Assembly (NCBI RefSeq): GCF_037975245.1
Contig: NC_092569.1
Location: 30,324,668-30,388,667 of the forward strand
Length of the DNA stretch: 64,000 bases
Direction of reading: 5' to 3'
From: Apostichopus japonicus
Lineage: Eukaryota > Echinodermata > Holothuroidea > Aspidochirotida > Stichopodidae
The stretch's first letter is position 1; each line of letters begins with the position of its first letter. The notes beneath the pieces were generated by a model. The model made no database searches. It was given only the letters and a program-made list of their open reading frames with translations, and had not been told where the DNA came from. This document shows, piece by piece, positions 27,101 through 42,100 of this stretch. The position numbers were made by a program, and so were the translations under genes.

Positions 27101-30100
27101 CCTGTCATATTCCTGGATGGAGATGATCAATAAACAAAGATGGGTGACCTTAGACTAACAAAATGCCAGATGAAACATCATTGACTCAATTTACAAGCAC
27201 CACATGTATAGTATGATCTATTTTGTACAGGCTAATTTAACAATCACAATTGCAGGCCTGAAGACCAAGGAATCAAGGAATAAATCATCATACAACATCA
27301 TTTTACGAAACCCTTCAAACCTAGATCCCCCCACACACATCTAACCATCAGTACATAAGAACTGCAGTGTGACCTAAAAAGATATCATTTGAAGAAGTAC
27401 ATTCCTTCCTAAGCCACTTTGATGAAGCATGATGATAATAATGATAATAATAATATTAATAATAACAATAATAATAACAACAACAATAACAATAATAACA
27501 ACAGCAACAATAACAACAAGAACAACAACAATAATAATAACAATAATAATAACAACAATAATAATAACAACAACAATAATAATAACAACAACAATAATAA
27601 CAACAACAATAATAACAATAATAATAACAACAATAATAATAATGATAATAATTAGAACATTTGTAACAAGCCGGTACATTGACTAATATTGCTATATGAT
27701 GCAATGAAACAACAGTGAGAAAGAGCAAAGCAAGTGACAGAAAAAGTACAAGATAACAAAAGGTAAAAGTCAATTAGAAATCACCAAGTTCTAGAAACCA
27801 AGGAATCTTAAGAGTTGATTTGAAGGAAATGAGATATTTACCTCAAAGACTTTTGGAAGACGTCGTAATCGGGTGCCTTTGACCAAGAGAAGAGAGGGTG
27901 GTCCACTGCCTACCATGTGATACAAATACAACTTGAACCAGACAGATGTGACCTTTAAACACAATATAAAAACAATATGAAAACAGCTGTCTTGGTCTGA
28001 AGGGGACATCTAACATGGTGTAAACTATCATATTTAACTAATCTCTATTGTGTTATTCCAGTCGATTCTTACACCAGACAATAGTCTGTAATTTCTTCAA
28101 TTAAATATCAACTATCTGGCTGTATGTATGCAACACATATTTACCTAGATGTTAGCTAGGTATCTCTCTTTCATATATATCTATACATGAATCATGGTGG
28201 TTCTCTTTGTAACTGATTGATAAAGGTAGTTATCAACAGATTTTTTTCTTGTGGTGGTAGGGGGTGGGGGTGCATGGGTGGGAATAATTGATCAAGTACT
28301 ATAGGCAAAATGGTCAAACTGCTACACAAGTGCACAGATATATCACACTTCTTTAAACAGGAACCATTGTATTTTATAAGTGACCAATTTCAGGGATAAC
28401 AAATCTGCTACACAAAAGCTGAACACTTAATTATTCCACGAGGGAGGGAGGGGGGAGGAAATACTTCACACTAACCACAAAATCCATGCAATGTAAGTAT
28501 TACCTCTGGTTCAGTGTGAGGGTCAATAGATTAAACTGGCTGACCTGCCTTAGTTTACTGATTTGCACGCTCCATCCTAATACCTATGAACACTCATTGA
28601 AGTTATGCAGATAAAGCATTTCTCCTCTTTTGTGATTAGAAACTTGCGTTATTGATAATTATAAATTACCTCCGGGACAGCTGGGCCAATGTGTTGGGGT
28701 ACACAGCTACTGACTGGTCTTATTTCATTGCTCAATGGTGCCATGGATATTAGCAGCCTGTAGAAGAGAAACTGCAGTCTTCACAATATAGAATGTCAAT
28801 GACAATTATTACAAATATATTGTTATTAAAGTCACAAGTTTAAACAATTAAAGATAAAACAATACACGTGAAAGAAGGCAAAATGTATTAAAAGGACTTG
28901 ATTCCTACAATTTCTTCAATCATAGCTGAATTATGTTGCATCACTCCATCTGAAGAGTAATACCTTGTAGCACGGACGGACTGACATTCATGTAATAGTA
29001 TATTATTTAGTTACCTGATTTACCCCTCCCCCATCCCCTCCCCACCATTTAACCCATTTCTCGCCCCAGCAGAAAAGTAGTAGAAAGCAAATCATCAGGT
29101 GCAATTAAGTGCCTAGTTCAGGTCAGGTTATTTATTTTTCCTTTAAAGAGGTGTATCTGGTCTTTAAAATTGTATAATCTGACAAACTGATATTCATGTG
29201 ATAGCATTGTATTTAGTGACTTGATTAACCTGCTGAAGATAATGGTATGGACCAATAATAACTAGCTAAGGTTACTGCACAATGCTGTTCACTTTACAAA
29301 GCTGTGTGTGTGTGTGATGTATGGCACTGATGCATCCTGTGTTAATATGGTTCAAATATGATGGTAATATATAAGCATGTTGAAAGAAAATGCAATTTGG
29401 GTATTTACCAGCAAAATCTGTTGGCAAGGTCTGCTAAACTTACTCCAGAAACCATTAGGTACGGAGAAAGCTTTAAAGGCACTCCAGATTAAAAAATACA
29501 AAATATCAAACAAACATATCTTCTTAAATATGTTTTCAAGATAGATTTGTTTTCAAGCTATGAACATTTAACATGTTAATTTGGAGCAACTAAACAATGT
29601 TGTTAAACAAGAATGCTGGGAGCCCTGTCAAAAACAATTGTGGTGATAAAATAGCCACACTTTAATTGATACAAGGGACACATAGACTGACACAGTTTAA
29701 CTTACTCATAATTTTTCTGTAAAACCCTTGAACAAGTGGCTGGATCTAAGCCTAGCAGACTCTCACATCTCAAGAGGTCAAGCCCCAAGCCATTGGAGTA
29801 CTGTTCTGATGATGGACTGATTAACTTGTTGTACCTGGAAGAGAAACGGAAGAAGACAGGATTAAATGTGTTCCAGTGGAATGATCTCCTTGACCACTGT
29901 AAGGCTTCTGAGAGTTTTATAAGTACTACTGTAGAATCAAACACTTCTGGTACGCACTCTCAGCTGTTGTTGTTCATTCATGATGACTTTACTCATCGAT
30001 ACAATGGTTACGCAGTGTTTCTTGCTGTATGAAAATGGTTCAGTCAGTAGAAAACTATTGTTATCATCAACTTCATACCATAGATTTAAAAGTAAATTTA

Positions 30101-33100
30101 AGACCTATCTGAAATATAGTCTCTATGAAGAGATAATTTAGGCCTTTGAGAGGGTTCTTTACAGCAACCTTCCTGCAGCTGCTGCAACAAGCTTAGAGTG
30201 CAGTCGGTTTTCATGATTTTTTACTTTGGTTAATAAAGAGGTAATATTGAAAACATGATTAGCTGTTCTAAGACTACTGTTTCTCTCATCAATTCCAAGT
30301 GCATTGGCTGAGCAGAGGAGTCTTGGCACTGAGAATCTATTAGGACATGGGTTGAGGCATTGACATGTGTTATACCATTCTACATGATGATATGATATAA
30401 AACAAAGAAGTAACATCCAAAACAATACTAAACATTCAATAATAACTTACCTTAGGAATGAGATGGTGTTCTTCAGAGTTATGGCATGCTCAAAATATCT
30501 CTGTGCTTCCCCTTCAGCAACATCATCTATTTGTACCTGAAACAGAAGAATCCTTCATGTTTTAACCCACATTATTTATATTATCTCATTAATTAGAGGT
30601 CAGCATAAAAAACAAAATGTCTAATTAAATTGCAATTTTGAAGATATACCTTTTCCAGTTCCCCTAAGAAACTCTCAAGGGACTCGTCTGACAACTTGCC
30701 AACCTCGAACATTGTAACTGCATGACTCTTTAAGCCCTGAAAGAAACATGTATGCTATATTGATTACTGTTAAATCATAAATGGCAGTCTGAATATTGTT
30801 TGGAAATCAAACAAAATATTGATACCATCATAAAGTACATTTCCATCATAATTGGAATTAAATATCTACATTCTTATGGAAACAAAATATAGGGCTAAAA
30901 ATTATGAAATACAAAACAATTTTTTGATTTTTTACAAAGAAAACCAGACACAAAAAGATGCTTTATTGTGTAATTTCATTACTGCATTATAATGCATCTT
31001 GCAGTTAATGCCAATTTTTGCAAAGTTTTGTGTTTCACCAAAACATAAGAACTTTAATAAAATGATGCATGGGGCAGGCTTCTGTTTAATTTGAAATTAT
31101 TCTTATTATAACATTAAGAATGCCACATCATTCTATGGTATTAGCTTTTCCCTAGTTTTGTATGGCTTACTGTACACAGAGGATTGGGGGCAGATTAGCA
31201 CTTCACCAGTACCTTCCTCCTAAAGAGTATTAGGATGTTCAGCCACATGAGGACAGTTTGACACCTGTTTGTTAAGCTGTGATATACTCACAGGTGAAAG
31301 ATTTCCCATCATAAGGAATGCTGTGAGTGTTGAATCAAAGAGGAATGCTATCCTCTTGGTATGTACAGACACCGAGTCAGCGTCATCCCCGTTGGATGTT
31401 GTACCGTCCATCAGATCAGCAATCAGAGGTGCCTCCCTATCTACCTGGCTGGTGGGGAAATCCCAGTTGATCAACTGTTGCTCAATCTTGTCTGTTTGGC
31501 TGGATAAGTAGGAAACAAACAATCAATCACTGCTACACACAACTTTTATTATTTTTTATTAGTTCAATATGAGACAAAAATGTTAACAAAATGCTTTATA
31601 TTGCAAGATGCCTGCGTAGGTAGATATAATATAAATTTAAATTTAGGCAGCCTGACGTTTCACTCCTAGGAAGTTGTTCTTTGCATGGTGAAGAAGATTC
31701 AGCTAGGATGGAAATATCTTTAACTTTTAGACAAATCTTAAAAATCATTAAACAACATGTGGTGAGTCATAGACATATGGTTCCATGTGTGTTTGTTTGG
31801 ATACTAGCTTGTTGGGTGTTACAAATATGTCTTTCACACATGAAGTCCATTTGAAGTGAAATAATTAAGGACCCTGTTAATAGACTTGTAAGATATAACA
31901 AAAATACCAATATACAGAACAGTCTTCTTTGGATTTACATACATTAACTCCAATGTTTGTTCACCTTTTATTACTGAATTGTGGAGCCTCCTGCCAGGAC
32001 GAATGGAGCTCATCCAATGATAGATTTGTTTCCTTCCTTTTGGCAAACCCGAGCCGACAGTACATAGAAACGGCATTCTTGACTAAGTTGAGATCTATCT
32101 GCAACACAGTAGCTAGCTGTATAAGCAGACGGAAAATATTTAAAAATTTTTAATTTCTTTTGTTTAAATTTTTTGTTCTCTTTCTTTTTTGCTTCATTTC
32201 AATATTCTTTGAACGACTTATTTTCTAGTAGAGAGGATGCTTTATTCTACATTTATTAAATGTTGCTAGGATTGTTCATCTTTGACAGAATAGGTCATCC
32301 TTAAAGTGTGTTGCTTCAATCCTAGAATACTATCAGGTACTGATAAAGCATGACATTCTTTTGTTCTAAAATGTGACAAGTATAATATCAGGGTTCAAAC
32401 AACAACATCAACAACAATATCACTAAGAATAATTACAAATACTACTAATAATTATAAATAATAATAATACTAATACTACACAGAATTGGAATACATCATT
32501 TAGAAGCAAAGTTTAAAACAGGTGTGATGTAATCTAGGAAGGGGTCAAGACAACCAATTGCACTAATAACAAGTGAAAGCACACAATGAGACAAACCTCT
32601 GCTACTGTGGTATGTTCATCAATGGAGACAAATATTTTGTACAAAAGAGTCTCAAAGTAATCGCCCTGCACCCTATTCATAACGAAGCCTTCCAATGGAG
32701 GTACTGTTGATAAAAGAGCAGTTTCACTAATAAACTCTATATTTACAAATCAAAAGTTAAAAAGCTTTGTGAAAAGATTTCTACATGTTCTTTTATTTTT
32801 AATACAACTGGATCAACTCTGATATTAAATGCAGTTCATACAAACTTCCTCTCCACAAGTTTCTTCAGTAGACCTTTAGAGTGTTGTTTCATTAACATTG
32901 TAATAGATCTATACATTTTCCCCTATCTTTTATGGTTCATAGTTGCAGCTGAAATACATACATCACAATTTCTTTTTTTTTTTCATTTTTCTTTAGACAG
33001 TGTTGGATTTTGTTCAAGACTATCGCAATCAAGTTTCGAAACTAAAATCTTCTACTAAGGAGAAGTACTTTGCTTAGTTTTCACTGACTACTTTGAAAGA

Positions 33101-36100
33101 GCTGAATTTATCTATAATCCAACATTCCACAAGAACTGATGAAAATAGAAAACAAAACAAGGAAACTACTACTTACCAATGATTCTATCCTCATCTTCTA
33201 TTGGTACATCTACATAAATAAGTCCTTTTAAAAATAGCTCTGAAAAAGAATTGAAATAACAAAGTACTGACATATGCACAGGAATGAGCCATGGGTAAAC
33301 AAAAAATCACAGAACTTTGCAAAAATTCCGGATAGGCTCCAGTTTGCGTATGCTATAGTGTGTTAGGATAATAGTTTTTTTAGAAAAGAAATCACTGATA
33401 TTCCGCGAATTCGCCGAAATAGCTCATGCCTGTATGCAACAGCAGCATGCAGTTGTTAACTGCTTCACATAAAAAGTTCAGTAAATATTCCTGGTTGCCG
33501 ATACAAGATCTGTATTAAAGACACTGAGAGAACAGCTTGACATTATCCCTAATTTAAATGCTGCTGTATTACATAATAAATATGTGAGGGGATCTTCAGC
33601 TATGCACTAAATCAACAGAGGGGTGCTGACATATCATTCTGCCAAACTTGACAAGCTGCAGTCCCTGTTTTGGTACCTATCTTGACACGGTCACTTGTAA
33701 TGAGCAGATTCCATCTGAAATTAAATTGTGTGACCTCAATTTAATTACTAAATAATGCTAATAATCATAATAATTTGGGGATTTATAAAGCGTAGACATA
33801 TCCACCTATGGTGCTCAAGGCCCATCACAACATCACCCTGGTCAACGATAACCTGTATAACATACAGACAATCACTCCAAATGGCAGCAGCTAAATAGCC
33901 CCTACCTGACAGTTTATTTCACAGGTCCCCATTTAGAGAGGCGATGGAGATTAAGTGCCTTGTCCAAGGACACAACTTATTGATCTGGCCAGGACTCGAA
34001 CCTGCAAGCCTTAGATCACAAGTCCACTGCCTTAACCACTTGACTACAATACTCTCAGTATAATCATCACCAAAATCAGGACCAAACAGATTTGTAAAGA
34101 ATAATCTTGGGATATGCTTCCTTTACACAAATAGCAGTTTCATGCAAACTTACTGTGTTATATAAAGTTAGAAATCTATTACATTAAATGTGTAAATTAT
34201 ATAGAGTTCCACTATGTATGATTTGCTTGCTGGAGTATGTACCAATTTGTGATAGGTACAACTTATGTAATAATGAAGTTCCATGATAACTCACTATGTA
34301 ATATATAGAAATCCATGATACCAGCCAACTGAGGTCCAACATCAATAATCCTGTCAACTGCATTTTTCTCTGTTACAGACACAACCTGAAGAAGCAAATT
34401 ACAGATTTGTGTTTATCAAAGTATACATTCATGTATGAGCAGCATTTTTTTTGTATCTTCAACTTAAAATTAATAGAATTGGTTAGATTTTTAATTCCCT
34501 ATCTTTCAAAGTGGCACGATAGCTCCATGCACGTTCCAAAAGTTAAATGGTTACTAAAGGTGTATTAAAATGTCACTTTTTCAAATAGGTGAAACATTTT
34601 GAGAAGTTTTCTAGTGCTGGAGGATATTCTATGCTGTAGGATGATACTTGGAGGCTACCATACTTTTCTATGCTGTAGGGTGATACTTGGAGACTACCAC
34701 ACTCTCCTATGCAGTAGGATGATACTTGGAGGCTACCATACTTTTCAATGCTGTAGGGTGATACTTGGAGACTACCATACTCTTCTATGGTCTAAGATTA
34801 TACTTGGAGGCTACCATACTCTCCTATGCAGTAGGACGATACTTGGAGGCTACCATACTCGTATATGCTATATAATGGTACTTGGAGGCTACCATACTCT
34901 CCTATGCTTAAGGATGATACTTGGAGACCACCATACTTTTCTTTGCTGTAGGATGATACTTGGCGGCTACCATACTCTATAATGCTGTAGGATGATACTT
35001 GGAGGCTACCATACTCTCCTATGCCTTAGGATACTTGGAGGCTATCATACTGTTCTATGCTATAGAATGATACTTGGAGGCTAAGATAATCTCCTATGCT
35101 TTAGGATGATACTTGGAGGCTACCATATTTTTTTATGCTGTAGATTGTTAACTGGAGGCTACCATACTCTTCTATGCTCTAGGATGATACTTGGAGGCCA
35201 CAATACTCTCCTATAAATGCCTTAGGATACTTGGAGGCTACCATACTCTTCTATGCTATAGAATGATACTTGGAGACTACGATACTCTCCTATGCTATAG
35301 GATGATACTTGGAGACTACCATACTCTTCAATGCAGTAGGATGATACTTGGAGGCTACCATACTCTTCTATGCTATAGAATGATACTTGGAGACTACGAT
35401 ACTCTCCTATGCTATAGGATGATACTTGGAGACTACCATACTCTTCAATGCAGTAGGATGATACTTGGAGGCTACCCTACTCTTTTATGCTTACTTGGGA
35501 CTACAATACTCTTCTATGCTCTAGGATGATACTTGGAGGCTACAATACTCTCCTATAAATGCCTTAGGATACTTGGAGACTACCATACTCTTCTATGTTC
35601 TAGGATGATACTTGGAGGCTACAATACTCTCCCCTATGCTTCAAGATGATACTTGGAGACTACCATACTCTGCTATGCTATAGAATGATACTTGAAGACT
35701 ACGATACTCTGCCATGCTGTAGAATGATACTTGGCTTCCATACACTACTATGCTCTAGGATGATACTTGGAGAATGTCTCTTTATACACTGAGTCGAAAT
35801 GTAACTTATTAATTGTAACAACTTGTGCCATGCAAATATACACTATAGTGTACACATGTGTGTATATTTCACATTGATGGATAGATCTTTATCACACCTA
35901 ACCCCCCCCCCCCCCACTAAGAAAAAACGTTCAATCAAATCTTGAAAAGTTCACAATCGATTTATTATTTCACTTTATTGAATCTATATCAAACCAAAAG
36001 CCAATGTTCAAGGTATTGAAATGCAATCTTTCTGTTTAAGTTCACAATCAGCAAATTACTGCATTAGGGCCTAGATTTCACTCATACTGTAGCAGGTGAA

Positions 36101-39100
36101 CCAAGACAACAAACTGACTACAGTGTTTACAGTAAATAAAACAGCTCTTCTGGATTTTGGTAACCATTTTTTTAAACACAGTTTTACCATACTTGCCTTA
36201 TTTAACTCAATCTAATAGTGTTATATTGACCCTCTATGAATAAGACTAATGATACCACTAGTGTATTAAGCCTTTTGACTATCTGGACCACATGAATAAA
36301 TGACTGCTTAGAGTCATCAAATAGATAAACTTCCATCTTTAAGTGACCTGAAGATTATAAGAAAGCCATACTATTTCAAAGCTTTACGTTGTCAAAATAC
36401 ATATTTTGAGGTCCTTCTTTCGGTACACCAGCTTTGAGATTTTCGCTTCCCCTAATAGATTTGACAAGAAAATTAAGTTCTCTGGATTTGTTTCAGGTAC
36501 AAAAATTAATTTTTAGATACCTTGATGTCATCTTCTGTTATATAACCAGCCTGGGCAATCCACCAAGGTTCCAAGTGGATGTTTTCAACAGGTCTAGGGG
36601 GCAGCAAATCTCGGATCGGTTTCCTCCGGAAAAATTTCTGCAACAGTAATGATGAATGAAAGTTATTGAGATTTCTCCTGAAGTTTTCAAATCTAAGTAT
36701 AGTTCAAAGTAGATGAATCCACCTACATTTTTAACATGAAATGGTATTCATGTATGCACACACGCACACATATAGGACTATGTGTCTGTCAAACAACATT
36801 GACAAATTCGTTATCTGTATGGAACACATGTCTGCCTTAATAGTTAAATTTGTAAAGAATATCAACTTTTCATTCCGTCCCAAACACAACTATCGAGTGA
36901 TTATTTATTTTGAGATTAATCTAAACAATGTTATTTATTAACTCATTCCACATGGTTTGTATGTACAGTATACTACTATCTATTCACAGACCTTAAAGTT
37001 AGGTGCAACATCCAAGTGAAACTTGACATAATTTACATTGGTGCTGAGGGTAACTTTAGATATCCTCTCAGGAGTGGGGAGGCTGGAAAATATGTGAAAA
37101 AGAATGCAAAACAATGAATAATTCTCCTTTGACAATCATAACAAAAATCATCTTGATTAATAATGGAAAATAAATTAACCTCTCTGACGCTTAAGATATT
37201 ATTCAAGAAAATCTTATATAAAGCTAAGTTTAGTTTCAAGAAACAAAAGAGGATGAGGAAGGAGCGCACAGAGGAGACAAAACAGTTCATGAAAATGCTT
37301 CTAAGTTCTACTCTAAGTTCTAAGGTGGTACTCTACTGTATGTACTTACATTGATTTCATCTCCAAACCTGGCGAGTTTGATACTAAAGCGAAGTTATGA
37401 CTTTGTTCAATTGAGGACACAGTTATTCAGTGTACAATGGCTACTAATTTGTACAGATGGCTTCATGTACTGAAAAAGGCTACAGTCTACTATTAATACT
37501 GTAAACAAGACATTTCAAATGATTTTGCCTACGAAGACAGCATCAAATGATCTGATGTACAATGTAACAATATAAATGAGACTACAGTATACTAGTTTCA
37601 CTATTGAATAAAAAAGCTAGGAATCTTGTTCCCGCAACGAGATAGTTCAGTGGTGTATTGTTATAGAGTAAGCTACATACAGTACTGTATGTAATCTCTT
37701 GAACCTATCTGGTAGGTGAGTTAGTTCAGTGGTGTATTGTTGTAGTGTAAATTACATACAGTACTGTATGTAATCTCTTGAACCTATCTGGTAGGTGAGT
37801 TAGTTCAGTGGTGTATTGTTGTAGTGCAAGTTACATATAGTACTGTATGTAATCTCTTGAACCTATCTGGTAGGTGAGTTAGTTCATTGGTGTATTGTTG
37901 TAGTGTAAGTTACATATAGTACTGTATGTTATCTCTTGAACCTATCTGGTAGGTGAGTTAGTTCAGTGGTGTATTGTTGTAGTGTAAGTTACATACAGTA
38001 CTGTATGTAATCTCTTGAACCTATCTGGTAGGTGAGTTAGTTCAGTGGTGTATTGTTGTAGTGTAAGTTACATATAGTACTGTATGTAATCTCTTGAACC
38101 TATCTGGTAGGTGAGTTAGTTCAGTGGTGTATCGTTGTAGTGTAAGTTACATACAGTACTGTATGTAATCTCTTGAACCTATCTGGTAGGTGAGTTAGTT
38201 CAGTGGTGTATTGTTGTAGTGTAAGGTACCTGTACATATAGTACTGTATGTAATCTCTTGAACCTATCTGGTAGGTGAGTTAGTTCAGTGGTGTATTGTT
38301 GTAGTGTAAGTTACATACAGTACTGTATGTAATCTCTTGAACCTATCTGGTAGGTGAGTTAGTTCAGTGGTGTATTGTTGTAGTGTAAGCTACATACAGT
38401 ACTGTATGTAATCCCTTCAACCTACCTGGGAGGTGAGTTAGTTCAGTGGTGTATTGTTGTAGTGTAAGCTACATACAGTACTGTATGTAATCTCTTGAAC
38501 CTATCTGGTAGGTGAGTTAGTTCAGTGGTGTACTGTTGTAGTTTAAGTTACATACAGTAGGATGGTGACTTCGAAGTTCGCCCACTTAAGACTTAAAACA
38601 CCCCAAAACTAAATCTTCTGGTCTAAATCACCAGAAAATATACTTCATATGGTGGGAGAATTGTGTTTTAGTACGATACACGGCCAAACTTTCTTTCCTG
38701 CAAACTGTTTTCACGTTGTTTTCCAAGAAAATTCTTCGTGATTGTGGAACTGGTATTTCTTGCTAGAGTATTGCGAAGTTCGGCCACGCAACCTACAGTG
38801 TGGCGCTGGTAAAAATTGGTGGCGCTGTTGCTCTTTCAGTAATTATAACAGACTTCATAGATCTTCGTCATTTTATTGACAAATATGTAAGTAATTTCTT
38901 GCACACGGGTCATTTTGGAGAGAAAATAACTGTAGCTTCGTACTTTTTGGTGAAATTTGGCTCTTCCTGTAGGTTTTCATGGTGAAAATCGTGTATTTCT
39001 TAGGGTGCCCGAACTTCGCAGTATGGCGAACTTTGCAATACTGACTATACTGTATGTAATCTCTTGAACCTATCTGGTAGGTGAGTTAGTTCAGTGGTGT

Positions 39101-42100
39101 ATTGTTGTAGTGTAAGTTACATACAGTACTGTATGTAATATCTTGAACCTATCTGGTAGGTGAGTTAGTTCAGTGGTGTATTGTTGTAGTGTAAGTTACA
39201 TACAGTACTGTATGTAATCTCTTGAACCTATCTGGTAGGTGAGTTAGTTCAGTGGTGTATTGTTGTAGTGTAAGTTACATATAGTACTGTGTGTAATCTT
39301 TTGAACCTACTGTATCTGGCAGGTCAGATAGTTCATTGGAATTGAAACACCTCATCTCAAACCAAACTTATTTATGTGAAGGGTAGAGTGGTTAACGACA
39401 GAGAAACACATGCATGCATTACTGCTAATAGCTGCTTACAATTGCAAGGTAATCTGCCAGGGTTTTAAGATGAATTAATCAGTACAGGAAACATATAGTT
39501 TAAATATTAAAGAACTCAATGTTAGTCACGAAACCTGACAGTAAAACTAACTAAATAACTGGAACAAGTTCAAAACTACAAGAACAAATTCACAATGTAA
39601 GTCACCCAGATGGTCACAACACAGAGGAGCTTTCATTGTAAGGATATATCTATAATAACGCACTACATCTTTACATGCAACTAGGCATAATCTTTTTTTT
39701 TCACACCTGACACGTCGCTGATGTGACATTCAAATGTTCTGCAAATCTAATGGGGACAACAACCCGCAATATGGTCACCCTGAGTACATTAGTCCACTCT
39801 CTAACATTAGGTGTGGAATTATGAAGGCCTTTTAGTGTGTTTATTCTACATGACAGCACCATTTTATGCCATTTTCATTATATCACAGCTCAAGTGACTC
39901 AGAGTGACTCTTGCCATACAGATAACATGCTTCCAGTTACACCATGAGGACAAAAATTAAATTCTGAGTTCTAATCCTACTGTATATCTATTGTCCCCAA
40001 GGCTTTTTGTTTTATTTTAGAGAGCAAGTCCATGGTTATTCTTCTTTTCATCAGCCAAAAACAAAAAGAAAAGAAAAATGTTTTCCTCAATGCTTATTGA
40101 TATATTTCTATTTCCCTCTCTTGATGTCATCTCATACATAAATCCCTTCCGTTTAATTCATACATAACAGTTGCAAGGGCAAGACTTACTGTCATCATTT
40201 TAACAAGTAAAACCAAGTCACAAGTTTTTTTTTTCCATCCCAAATTAATAAGAAATTGATTCTGTTCAGGGGTTAAGAGCAGAGGTATAGGAGAAAGGGG
40301 GTTAGGGTTTTAAAGACAAAGTTAGAACAGGAACAATGATCCACCCGTGCACTCTCTCACCTGTATACTCCCTGAACGATTCAAAGATGGCTGAAGGTAA
40401 ACAAAGTAATCGTGGAAAATTAAGCTCCCGTGTAGAGATGAAATATCAAATGAGAAATGTAGAATAGAGGCCATTCATATTTATGGGCCCAGGTTAACCA
40501 ATATTGGAACCTGAAGGTTCGTTAATGAATGGAGGTGGTGCACTTCTTTTAGAGGGAGGATGCCAGTGGCAGACAATGCAAGACCTTTATTGCAGAGGAA
40601 AATATGCCACATTCATTAGTGGCTGTGAGTGTTTGATTATCAACCTAATTTGCAGACAAAAAGGTTTTAGTTTGATTATCAACCTAATTAGGAGACCAAA
40701 TGGTTTCAATCTAATGTGTCGTACATGAAGCCATGACATGAACTTAAGATGAAGCAGTTGCGTGAGTATGAAGGTGGTTATAACAGCAAAGGGCTATTAT
40801 AGCCAACCCCATCTGCCTCACACTGCCAAAGGACAAAACTAGGTACTTGCAGACTGAAGTCTGTAAGAGATTGGAAAGAAATATTTCAAGATCAGAATTG
40901 ATTTGTTTGTGTAACTTTAACCGATGTTATATGTGCTGTGTGATCTTTCTAAGGTGGCACACACCATATATGTAGTCTATACCAGGACAAAAGTATCAGG
41001 AGAACATCTTATTTGATATGTTATCAAACAAAATATTTTTTTTGTTGCTAATGGCCAGGGATACCAATAAAATCTGGAAGAATCTTAAATGCACCCACAT
41101 TAGTCCAGCCTATGAAAAAATTGGTGACTGAAAGCATTGATGCAGACTTAGACCTGGTAACTTTGTACACAGAGTGATGAAAGTATACCTTTGAAGAGCG
41201 GCATTGATTCATGATGTCGATGTACTGGTTACGGCCAATCCCTAGAAGTCGTAAACCTGTGAGCATGAAGAAACATAGTTTACTCAGAAATTTAAAAAAA
41301 AATCACTGACAGAGAAAAGGTCTTACCTGTACTTGATCAAAAGCAGACCAGCAATGATGGAACTGAGTGTGAGGTTTCCTAATGATTCAAAACAAGGCAT
41401 TCGTGTGCATATTGAGCTGCAATCCACTTTGTGAATGGCATATCAATTTAAGAAAAATGTCATAATGATGCCACCTTTTGTCTTATACAATGTTGAAAAC
41501 TTCCAAGGCCGCACGTAAAAACTAGCGTGCTGTCACAAAAGAGGAAAGAATCTGCAAAGTAGTGTTTCTTACTATAGTATGATCATGCAACTTATTACAA
41601 CGGATACATGTATGCATGTATGTATGTAGGGAGCATTCTTACAGTACAACCTGCACAAGAAGTGAGAAAAGCTGAACAGCCATTTCATCTGATCTTACTT
41701 TAAAGTTGAACACAATTTTCTACAGTTGTGTGGTCTATTTAATCATCGGTTACTGAACGGCAAAATCTTATACTTGTGTTTTTATTTCAGTGCTTGAATT
41801 TTTGATGGCAGAACAAGATAGTAGCCTGGCAAGTTAGTATTTAATGTCTGGAACTTACAATCGGCAGCTGTGAAGTTTGGCAAGGAATCGTAACTCTTTT
41901 CACTGGACATGATGTTGTGCATCATCTTCTGATAATATGAAAAAGGGGTGACCCTTAATCCCTTGACGATGATGTCAGATAAGTGATACGGAAATAGCAT
42001 TAGGTGCTCCATGCTGTACTTGAGCAAATCTTCGTAGTATCTCCTTTCATCTTTACGGACGTGTTTGACTGAAGAATGAACAAAGAGAGATGTTACAATC

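Noticed and set aside
27409-27686. Poly-Asn, poly-Leu and Ile/Val open frames
   Set aside because: Trinucleotide microsatellite read in different frames, inside a FAM91A1 intron.
29736-30032. Plus-strand 98-aa frame
   Set aside because: Antisense to FAM91A1 exon 13, whose minus-strand reading matches the family.
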